Below are positions 1 through 5,996 of a stretch of DNA of 6,206 nt, one piece after another; position 1 is the first letter of the stretch, and each line of letters begins with the position of its first letter. Source of the DNA: Akkermansiaceae bacterium (GTDB lineage: Bacteria > Verrucomicrobiota > Verrucomicrobiia > Verrucomicrobiales > Akkermansiaceae); the NCBI GenBank assembly GCA_025457805.1, contig JALOTR010000188.1, positions 1-6,206 of the forward strand, in the 5' to 3' direction. The notes beneath the pieces were generated by a model. It ran no database searches and was not told the origin of the DNA. It worked only from the letters and a program-made list of their open reading frames with translations. A program made the position numbers and the translations under genes.

Positions 1-1
1 C

Positions 2-766
2 TGGCACCAGGGATTCAATGATCTCATCTCGACGAGCGCTTCCGCCGAATACGAGGCGAACATGGAGAAATTCATCAAGGATATGCGGCTGGCGGTAGGC
101 GTCCCGAATCTGCCCTTCGTGATCGCCACCACCGGCCAGAGTGATCCGGTAACGTACAGTCAGGTGGAGTTGGCTCAGTTGAAAATGGAAGACTTCACCA
201 AGTATCCCGCGTTCAAAGGCAATGTCGCGGTTGTCGATGCCAAGGCTTTCTGGATTCCGGTATCAGCCTCACCTGCAGACGAAGGCTACCATTGGAACCG
301 GAATGCCAAATCATATTACAGGATCGGGAATGCTCTGGCTCAGGAAACATTGGCGTTGATCCAAGCTGCCGGACCTGCAACTGCTCATCGAGCTTTGCCT
401 GGAAGTTATGCTTTTCCTCCTGATGCCGACATGACCCCGACCGGCGATCCGGATGGAGATGGCATGAACAATCAGGAGGAATTTGCCTTCGGTCTCGATC
501 CCAACAACGGAGCCTCGGCCAATCCCATCACCCAGCAGCTTGATAAGAACACTGGGACTTTCAAATACACCCGGACCAAGGATTCCGGCCTTGTTTACAA
601 GATCTATTGGAGCACGGATCTTTCAACTTGGACATTGGATGCAGCAGCCACCCAGTCGCCCGCTGCCGCAGTCGGCGGCGTTGAAACAGTGACCGTCACG
701 CTGGCTGCAGCCGCTCCACCTGACGGCAAACGATTCGTCCGCGTGGAAGCCACACCGGCCCCTTAG
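2..766 (+). CDS. SASA/SGNH-type carbohydrate esterase (sialate O-acetylesterase family), C-terminal part, 5' end off the window
   Basis: The reading frame is open from base 2, so the N-terminal half, with the nucleophile Ser, lies upstream. The visible part starts with WHQGFND, which matches the family's W-x-QG-x-ND block; the G-x-N-D is SGNH block III, whose Asn helps form the oxyanion hole. Near 278-304 is ADEGYHWNRNA, the block with the catalytic His; the acidic residue is four before the His (DEGYH) or three (EGYH). The esterase domain ends around base 370. A linker then leads to an Asp-rich calcium-type motif (DPDGDGMNNQEE, about 446-481) like thrombospondin type 3 or EF-hand loops. Last comes a beta-rich tail with YKIYWSTDLSTWT, a C-terminal module I recognise from verrucomicrobial secreted proteins. 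Such enzymes remove acetyl groups from sugars outside the cytoplasm. The family is fairly sure; the substrate cannot be read. An ATG at 62 is inside the domain and is not the start. Confidence 0.82.
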   Translation, partial: WHQGFNDLISTSASAEYEANMEKFIKDMRLAVGVPNLPFVIATTGQSDPVTYSQVELAQLKMEDFTKYPAFKGNVAVVDAKAFWIPVSASPADEGYHWNRNAKSYYRIGNALAQETLALIQAAGPATAHRALPGSYAFPPDADMTPTGDPDGDGMNNQEEFAFGLDPNNGASANPITQQLDKNTGTFKYTRTKDSGLVYKIYWSTDLSTWTLDAAATQSPAAAVGGVETVTVTLAAAAPPDGKRFVRVEATPAP

Positions 767-844
767 CAGCAGATGGATTTCATTTTTACCCAGGATCGGG
801 TCATCACCGCTTTCGTCACCAAGACTGCAAACAACACAGTGCCC

Positions 845-1657
845 ATGACTCTCCTGTCGATCAGATCGAATCCGAAACAAAGACCCATCTTCGCGCTGGC
901 CCTGTCCATGATGGTTTTCGCGCAGATGGCTGGACGGGCACCTGCCGAGCCGCTGGACTCAGGAACAGAGAAGTCCGCTCAGCCAACCTCAAACGCCTCT
1001 CAGCCCCCCATCCCGGCGATCAAACTCCCCGGTCTAACCATCAACGCCAAAGAACGCTGCGTCGATATCGAGGCTACGGTTTGCCTGGACAAGGGCGCCC
1101 TTGAACTGATCGCCTGCACCGTTAAAGGCAAGGTGCATGAGTCGATTGTTTCTATCGAGGCACGGCCCGCGCACATCCACACCGCGCTGCTGCTGCTCGG
1201 GGCGAAAAACGGAAACCCTTCGATGCGTCGGCCGCTCAACGAGGAGCAAACCCGCTGGGTTGATGTTCCTGCCAAGGGTGACTTGATCGACGTCTTCCTT
1301 GAATCCAAGGACGCCACAGGCAAGCTGGTCGAACGTCCGATCGGCGACTTTATCGCTCGAAACGAGGGCGCTGGTCGCGAAAGCGGCTTGGGCACTCCGG
1401 AAGCGGAGGAAACCGCCCGCTTTCCCACCACCTTCATTTTTGCCGGATCTCAGACGAGTGACAATGCGGAAGCGCCCAAGGCTTACCTGGCGGACATCAG
1501 CGGCCACGTGATTTCGATTTCCAGCTTTGGTGACGAGCTGCTGTGCCTGCCAGAGTTCCACAGCCAAGACAACGGGGCTCTCACCTGGCGGATCGATCCC
1601 ACCCACTTGCCCAAGCGGGATACCAAGGTCACGCTGCGACTCCGCCCGAAAAAATGA
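845..1657 (+). CDS. Secreted YdjY-domain protein, function unknown
   Basis: A 270-residue protein of unknown function that matches the YdjY-domain pattern of Planctomycetes and Verrucomicrobia: VCLDKGALELIACTVKGKVHES (residues 79-100) followed by ARPAHIHTALLLLGA (106-120). Later conserved stretches are FIFAGS (197-202), YLADISGHVIS (214-224) and a C-terminal strand set ending LRLRPKK. I chose the ATG at 845 because it puts a Sec signal peptide at the N-terminus: basic KQRP, then a hydrophobic core IFALALSMMVFAQMAG (about 15-30), then a likely cut after APA (residues 32-34). An in-frame ATG at 773 would add 24 residues before this signal and is less likely. A Pro/Ser/Gln-rich linker (about 37-58) follows the signal. 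Cysteines at 72, 80, 91 and 234 could pair after export. It lies 78 bases after the esterase on the same strand, so co-transcription is possible. Family assignment is good; no reaction is known to me. Confidence 0.82.
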   Translation: MTLLSIRSNPKQRPIFALALSMMVFAQMAGRAPAEPLDSGTEKSAQPTSNASQPPIPAIKLPGLTINAKERCVDIEATVCLDKGALELIACTVKGKVHESIVSIEARPAHIHTALLLLGAKNGNPSMRRPLNEEQTRWVDVPAKGDLIDVFLESKDATGKLVERPIGDFIARNEGAGRESGLGTPEAEETARFPTTFIFAGSQTSDNAEAPKAYLADISGHVISISSFGDELLCLPEFHSQDNGALTWRIDPTHLPKRDTKVTLRLRPKK

Positions 1658-1668
1658 AAATGACGAGG

Positions 1669-1704
1669 AATCTGAGGTCGTGTGATCAAATACTACCTCA
1701 GATT
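1669..1704 (+). terminator. Perfect 10-bp inverted repeat, likely terminator hairpin after the YdjY gene
   Basis: AATCTGAGGT (1669-1678) and ACCTCAGATT (1695-1704) are exact reverse complements. After one mismatch (C1679/T1694) the stem continues for four more pairs, one of them G-U, leaving a six-base loop (1684-1689). The hairpin begins 12 bases after the YdjY stop codon. The following GTTTGTAT is only moderately T-rich. In the other direction the stem is followed, after about nine bases, by CATTTTCATTTTTT, so it could also stop transcription coming from the convergent regulator gene. Stem and position support a terminator; the weak T-tract keeps this tentative. Confidence 0.55.
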
Positions 1705-1946
1705 GTTTGTATAGACCCGTAGCCGCCACCGAGGGAAAGGGCATGGATGGCGGCGTGCGATCCAAGCAATCCGATTTCCTGATTGTCATTTTCTCACCCG
1801 GCCATCGGTTTGGATGTGATCCCGACTTCCCAGACTCAAACCCATTTTCGGCTATTCTCGGCCCTGAAAGGCGCTGGAACCCTCGATTTTGCGAGGGGCA
1901 GTCCCTTGCGCGATGCACATGACGGCCTCGCTGGCACATCCGGTCA
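1705..1946. other. Convergent intergenic stretch without a convincing gene
   Basis: Together with 1658-1704 this makes a 289-base gap between the converging YdjY and regulator genes. Two further small hairpins can be drawn: CAATC/GATTG (1767-1771 with 1781-1785, followed by TCATTTTC) and a GC-rich CCCTCG/CGAGGG (1880-1885 with 1892-1897, loop ATTTTG). Neither has a clean T-tract on the strand where a terminator would be needed. I see no RNA gene, mobile-element end or repeat family here. A TTG-started frame at 1707-1922 has no recognisable protein features. Confidence 0.5.
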
Positions 1947-3158
1947 TCATTGGTTGTGACTGCCCGTTGGTCGTCCGAGTTTCGGAGTTCCGGCAAAGGC
2001 CGGATTGAAGATCCTCCGGTAATCTCCGGGGGTCATGCCTGTGACACGGGTAAACACCAGCACCAGCCTGGCGTCGTTGCGGAAGCCCGATTTCACGGCA
2101 ATCTGATGCTGCTTCTCGGGCGTTTCCGCCAAGAGGCGCTTCGCGTGCTCGACCCGCAGCCGGGTGATTTCATCTGCCACGCTCCTGCCGATGTGGCGGA
2201 TAAACGCGTCGTGCAGCCTTCGGCGGGACATTGGCACGCTCGCGATGATTCCTTCGGCAGTCATCGGATCGCGGTAATGCTCGCGGATCGCCTTGAGGGC
2301 CTGCGCTACCTGCGGATGCTCCACAGCGACCACGTCCGTGCTGCGCCGGGTCACCATGCCGAGCGGTTGCACGGTGATCGCGGCAACCGGGGTGGACGCA
2401 CCGGTCATCAACCGCTCCAACAAAAGGCAGGCCTGCTGGCCGATGCCGCATGCGTTGTCGTTCACGCTGGATAGAGGAACCTGGGCGAACGGACACCGGA
2501 GTTCGTCATTTCCCACCCCCAGAACTGCGACTTCTTCGGGGATCGCCAGTCCCGCATCCGCAGCGGCTCCGATCACCTCGATCGCGTAGTCATCGATCTC
2601 CGCGAGGATGGCCACCGGTTTCGGCAGGCTTTTGAGTTTGCGCCCGAGCCAGCGTGATCTCGCCAAACTGGAGCTCCCCAACCGCTCGCTGCAATTGATG
2701 ACGATCGGCTCGTGTCCGGAGCTTGCGAGTTCACGCCGGAAAGCCTCCAGACGCCCCAAGTCACCGGGCTGATCGCTGCGAAGATAATAGGCGAAATGCC
2801 GGAATCCCCGGTTGCGGAAATGATTCGCCGCCAGCCGGGCCACCGCCGCCTGATCCGCAGAAACGCTCGGCGCTACTTCCGGCAAGCTGTAGCCAATGTT
2901 AACAAACGGGATCTTCCCGGCGATCGCCAGGCGGTCCACCTCCGGATGAACACCCAGCACACCGATTATACCATCCCCTCTCCAGCCTTCCGGCACCTCG
3001 CCGGTCCGCTCGTAGCTGCTATCCAGAATCCATCCCGCATCCCTTGCAAAACGCGCGATTCCGCGAAAAACATCCGTCGCATACCAGGCGAGAAGCACCA
3101 GTACCCTCCTCCGGCTGGGTTGGAGATTTACGGAGTTAGGGGAATCGGCTTTCGGCAT
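1947..3158 (-). CDS. XylR-type transcriptional regulator (periplasmic-binding-protein-like sensor plus AraC DNA-binding domain)
   Basis: A 403-residue cytoplasmic regulator with the two-part layout of E. coli XylR. Residues 17-270 form a LacI/PBP1-like sugar-sensing domain: VLVLLAWYATDVFRGIARFA at the start, then GDGIIGVLG, PFVNIGYS, the dimer-region stretch FRNRGFRHFAY, and VAVLGVGNDELRC...PLSSV near 211-231. Residues 285-385 form an AraC/XylS pair of helix-turn-helices, the second being HQIAVKSGFRNDARL, then FTRVTGMTPGDYRR. The ATG at 3158 gives the usual family length; an upstream ATG at 3320 would add 54 unrelated residues and run into the divergent transporter gene, so I reject it. The gene is divergent from the symporter-GH130 run and shares its 121-base promoter region, which suggests it controls that run in response to a sugar such as mannose or a mannoside. 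The ligand is inference. The C-terminal tail after the HTH (about 386-403) is short and polar. Confidence 0.88.
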   Translation of the reverse strand: MPKADSPNSVNLQPSRRRVLVLLAWYATDVFRGIARFARDAGWILDSSYERTGEVPEGWRGDGIIGVLGVHPEVDRLAIAGKIPFVNIGYSLPEVAPSVSADQAAVARLAANHFRNRGFRHFAYYLRSDQPGDLGRLEAFRRELASSGHEPIVINCSERLGSSSLARSRWLGRKLKSLPKPVAILAEIDDYAIEVIGAAADAGLAIPEEVAVLGVGNDELRCPFAQVPLSSVNDNACGIGQQACLLLERLMTGASTPVAAITVQPLGMVTRRSTDVVAVEHPQVAQALKAIREHYRDPMTAEGIIASVPMSRRRLHDAFIRHIGRSVADEITRLRVEHAKRLLAETPEKQHQIAVKSGFRNDARLVLVFTRVTGMTPGDYRRIFNPAFAGTPKLGRPTGSHNQ

Positions 3159-3279
3159 GATCACTGGGACGGTAGTCACCCCCCTCGAATTTTGCAACGT
3201 CTCAAAATCAATAAACTCTGACACCTGAAAGTGGTTTCCCCGCCATCTCCGCCCGACCAACATCCAGATCAACAAGCCC
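3159..3279. promoter_or_regulatory. Divergent promoter region with candidate operator repeats
   Basis: These 121 bases separate the divergent regulator and transporter starts and must hold both promoters if both genes are transcribed locally. Two inverted repeats stand out in the AT-rich centre: ATTTTG-N8-CAAAAT (3189-3194 with 3203-3208) and GAAA-GTGG-TTTC (3227-3238). Either could bind a dimeric regulator, but short repeats like these also arise by chance. I could not pick convincing -35/-10 pairs: TTGCAA at 3192 and TAAACT at 3212 are only 14 bases apart. Confidence 0.45.
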
Positions 3280-4863
3280 ATGCCGAATATCAATCTCAGC
3301 ACAACGGACCTCGTGGTCATGGCCGTTTACCTCATCGTTATCGTCGCATGGGGAATCCGCCATTCGTCCCGCAGCAATGCCGAAGGGTATTTCCTCGGAG
3401 GTCGCGGCATGACCTGGCCGATCATCGGCCTCTCGATGATGGCGATGTGCGTTTCCAGTTCCTCGCTTGTCGGATGGTCTGCGGACGCCTACGGCACCGG
3501 CATCGCGGTGTTCAACTTCGGCATCGCCGGTGCGATCATCCCCATCCTCTTCTTCATTGTTTTTTTCCTGCCGTTCTATTTGCGGAACAAAATCTTCACC
3601 CTGCCGGAATTCCTTGAAGGACGTTTCGATTCCCGCAGCCGCCGCTATCTGTCGATCATCACGGTGATCGGCTATACCTTCGCCGATGCCGCGGTGACGC
3701 TCTATGCCGGTGGCCTAATGGTGCAGTTGCTCTTTCCGAATGTGAGTCTGGAAACCGTTATCTGGGGCATCGCGATCCTCGCCGCCTCCTACACTCTCAT
3801 TGGAGGGTTGTCCGCGGTAATGTGGGTGGACCTGATCCAATCGGTGGTGCTCATCGTTGGCTCGATCGTGCTTACGGTCATTGCTTTCGACAAGGCCGGC
3901 GGATGGGACGTTGTGATGAACGCGGCACCCGCAGGTCATCTCAGCCTGATCCGCCCGGCGAACGATCCATCCGTGCCATGGCCCACGCTCTTCATCAGCC
4001 TGCCCCTGATGGGTTTCTACTTCTGGGGGCTCAGCCAGGCGATGGTCCAGCGCACACTGAGCGCCAGAAACATCGATCACGGCCGCTGGGGAAACCTCTT
4101 CGCCGCAGCGCTGAACTTCACGGTCTTCTTTGTCATGGTCCTGCCGGGGATTGCCGGGCGCGTGCTTTTCCCGGATCTCGACACACCTAACAAAATCTAT
4201 CCAACCATGGTGTTCAACCTGCTCCCGCAGGGCATTACCGGCATCGTGGTCATCGGTTTCATCGCCGCGATGGTCTCCACCCTGAGTTCGATCCTGAACT
4301 CGGCCCAGACCCTCGTCACCATGGACATCGTCGCGCCGCTGCGTCCGGGCATGAACGGCCGCTCCCTCGTCCGTGCGGGAAACCTCGCGGGAATCGTGAT
4401 TGTCATCATCGCCGCATTGTGGGCACCCAAGATCGGGCAGTTCGGCTCCGTGGTGAAGTATTTCCAGCAACTGCTCACCTTCATGGCACCACCGGTGGTG
4501 GCGGTCTTTCTGGCCGGATTGTTCTGGAAACGCGCCAGCGCCAGCGCAGCGTTCACGGCCCTGCTTTCCGGCCTGGGGATCGCGGTGTTCCTGCTTTTTT
4601 TCCTCGACCGGACCCCGCTTGCCGATTGGCACTACCTCTATGTGGCCCCCCTGTTGTTCGCGGTTTCACTTGTGATCCTCGTCGCGACCAGCCTCGTCAC
4701 CCGGGGGCCCTCGCAGGAGGTCATCGATCGCTTTGTTTGGAGCCCGGCCCTGTTCCGTGCGGAAACCCTAACGCTTCAGGGTGTCCGATGGTTCTGCAAC
4801 TACCGCATCCTGACTCTCATCCTGCTCTTTGTCACCGCAGTCTTTGTATATATCTGGCGTTGA
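3280..4863 (+). CDS. Sodium:solute symporter, SSS/SGLT family, probable sugar transporter
   Basis: A 527-residue inner-membrane protein with about 13-14 hydrophobic segments, the size and layout of the SSS (SGLT-like) family, which imports a solute together with Na+. Family marks: GYFLGGRGMTWP (36-47) after the first helix, YTLIGGLSAVMWVDLIQ (171-187), the sugar-transporter-like stretch GLSQAMVQRTLSARN (250-264), and the Na+-site helix AAMVSTLSSILNSAQTLVTMDI (329-350). In that helix S333 and T334 sit where vSGLT-type proteins have the two Na+-binding Ser residues. QQLLTFMAPPVVAVFLAGLFWKR (396-418) is also typical. The start has no clear ribosome-binding motif but gives the standard N-terminus. 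The gene opens a run with the GH130 phosphorylase (22-base gap) and is divergent from a XylR-type regulator, so the cargo is probably a mannoside or related sugar; this is inferred from context. Confidence 0.9.
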   Translation: MPNINLSTTDLVVMAVYLIVIVAWGIRHSSRSNAEGYFLGGRGMTWPIIGLSMMAMCVSSSSLVGWSADAYGTGIAVFNFGIAGAIIPILFFIVFFLPFYLRNKIFTLPEFLEGRFDSRSRRYLSIITVIGYTFADAAVTLYAGGLMVQLLFPNVSLETVIWGIAILAASYTLIGGLSAVMWVDLIQSVVLIVGSIVLTVIAFDKAGGWDVVMNAAPAGHLSLIRPANDPSVPWPTLFISLPLMGFYFWGLSQAMVQRTLSARNIDHGRWGNLFAAALNFTVFFVMVLPGIAGRVLFPDLDTPNKIYPTMVFNLLPQGITGIVVIGFIAAMVSTLSSILNSAQTLVTMDIVAPLRPGMNGRSLVRAGNLAGIVIVIIAALWAPKIGQFGSVVKYFQQLLTFMAPPVVAVFLAGLFWKRASASAAFTALLSGLGIAVFLLFFLDRTPLADWHYLYVAPLLFAVSLVILVATSLVTRGPSQEVIDRFVWSPALFRAETLTLQGVRWFCNYRILTLILLFVTAVFVYIWR

Positions 4864-4885
4864 CCAATTTCGAATACCTCATCCC

Positions 4886-5917
4886 ATGAAACTGCACAAG
4901 CATTCCGACAATCCAATCCTGAGCCCGCATCCGGACCATCCTTGGGAAAACCTCGTGGTTTGCAATCCGGGCGTGATCCACGACAATGGACTCTTCCACA
5001 TGCTCTACCGTGCTGCGGGAAACGATGCGGATCACGTGATCCATTTCGGTCTCGCCACTAGCACCGACGGCATCCACTTCGAGCGCCAGAGCCTCCTCCC
5101 CATCCTCTCACCCAGCGCGGACGGGCCGGATGCCGGATGCATCGAGGACCCGCGGATCGTCAAACTCGACGGCCATTTCTACATCACCTACGCCTATCGC
5201 GCCCACAAGCCCAGGCAGTACTGGCTGCAGGAAAACAACGCCTCCTACAGCCCGGACGATCCGTCACTGCCGCCGCTTTTCGGCTACAACATGACCGCTT
5301 CCGGCCTGCTTCTGTCAGACGACCTCCGCACCTTCCGCCGCCTCGGTCGCATCACGCGTCCGGATGTGGATGACCGCGACGTGATCCTGTTTCCCGAAAA
5401 AATCGGCGGAAAGTACGCCATGCTCCACCGCCCGATGCAGTGGGTGGGGCCGGATTACGGCGCGAAACACCCCGCGATCTGGATCAGCTTTTCGGACGAA
5501 CTCCTGTCGTGGCCGGAAAGCTCCCTGCTTGCCAAAGGGCAGGAGGATTGGGAATGCAAGATCGGAGGATCCACGCCGCCCCTGAAGACCCCTCACGGCT
5601 GGTTCGTGATCTATCATGCGGTGGATTCCAAAGGAGTCTATCGGGTCGGTGTCATGATGCCCGACCTCGATGACCCGAGCAAGGTCATCGCCCGCACGCC
5701 TGAGCCGATCATGGAACCGGAGGAGGACTTCGAGTGGAACGGCCTCTATCCGCACGGCGTCGTCTTCCCGACCGCCAACGTGGTGGTGGATGACGTTCTT
5801 TATGTCTATTACGGCTGTGCCGACCAGACCATCGGAGTGGCAACTGCTCATTTTCCATCGCTGGTAGAATTCGTCATGCAATTTACCTCAGCTTCCAAGA
5901 CACCCGCTTTGGTCTGA
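4886..5917 (+). CDS. GH130 family mannoside phosphorylase
   Basis: A 343-residue soluble protein without a signal peptide, the normal size for glycoside hydrolase family 130, a five-bladed beta-propeller. These enzymes cleave beta-mannosides, mostly with phosphate, giving alpha-mannose 1-phosphate. Visible marks: NPGVIHDNGLFHMLYRAAG (27-45), the catalytic motif EDPRIVKLDG (87-96, acid D88), RDVILFPEKIGGKYAMLHRP (164-183), KIGGSTPPLKT (225-235), IYHAVDSKGVYRVG (242-255) and VVFPTANV (292-299). R164, R182, K225 and H244 lie in the blocks that hold phosphate in the phosphorylases; hydrolytic GH130 members lose such residues, so I predict a phosphorylase. Subfamily and acceptor sugar cannot be fixed by eye. 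The ATG at 4886 is chosen because an in-frame ATG at 4829 lies inside the transporter gene and adds 19 non-family residues. An unusual extra stretch lies at about 105-138. It is probably co-transcribed with the symporter upstream. Confidence 0.9.
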   Translation: MKLHKHSDNPILSPHPDHPWENLVVCNPGVIHDNGLFHMLYRAAGNDADHVIHFGLATSTDGIHFERQSLLPILSPSADGPDAGCIEDPRIVKLDGHFYITYAYRAHKPRQYWLQENNASYSPDDPSLPPLFGYNMTASGLLLSDDLRTFRRLGRITRPDVDDRDVILFPEKIGGKYAMLHRPMQWVGPDYGAKHPAIWISFSDELLSWPESSLLAKGQEDWECKIGGSTPPLKTPHGWFVIYHAVDSKGVYRVGVMMPDLDDPSKVIARTPEPIMEPEEDFEWNGLYPHGVVFPTANVVVDDVLYVYYGCADQTIGVATAHFPSLVEFVMQFTSASKTPALV

Positions 5918-5996
5918 TACGACCTGCGAACCGTCATGCCGCGCGGATGGACGGACGCATTCGATAGATTCCGCGATTCATACCCTTAGTCATATC
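5918..5996 (+). other. Short intergenic gap between the GH130 gene and the Tat-signal gene
   Basis: These 79 bases have no terminator-like stem with a T-tract, so read-through from the GH130 gene into the next gene is plausible. The palindrome CCGCGCGG (5939-5946) is the only symmetrical element seen and is too short to interpret. No GAAA-N4-TTTC repeat like the one upstream of the transporter is present. Confidence 0.35.

Noticed and set aside
773..844. Upstream start (773) for the YdjY-domain protein
   Set aside because: It would put 24 polar and mixed residues before an otherwise well-formed signal peptide; the ATG at 845 fits export better.
1880..1897. GC-rich hairpin CCCTCG/CGAGGG as terminator of the regulator gene
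   Set aside because: On the - strand it is followed by GTTCCAGC, with no T-tract; the stem is only six pairs.
1707..1922. TTG-started 71-codon frame in the convergent gap
   Set aside because: No start signal, no recognisable motif, ordinary chance length for GC-rich DNA, and placed right after a terminator-like hairpin.
1034..1996. Long open frame on the - strand (320 codons) across the YdjY gene
   Set aside because: It is antisense to a gene with a clear family match and signal peptide, and its translation has no recognisable motif and a skewed composition typical of a shadow frame in GC-rich DNA.
3192..3217. TTGCAA and TAAACT as a sigma-70 promoter for the transporter
   Set aside because: The spacer is only 14 bases and the -10 match is weak, so I do not call it.
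3159..3320. Upstream start (3320) for the regulator
   Set aside because: It would overlap the divergent transporter start, consume the only promoter space and add 54 residues not seen in XylR-type proteins.
3715..4632. Long open frame on the - strand (305 codons) inside the symporter gene
   Set aside because: The translation is a low-complexity mix rich in His, Asp, Glu, Gln and Arg, the usual antisense image of a hydrophobic membrane protein.
4829..4885. Upstream start (4829) for the GH130 enzyme
   Set aside because: It overlaps the transporter's C-terminal codons in another frame, and GH130 proteins begin close to the residues following the ATG at 4886.
5315..5881. Open frame of 188 codons on the - strand inside the GH130 gene
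   Set aside because: Antisense to a well-supported GH130 enzyme, with no family features of its own.
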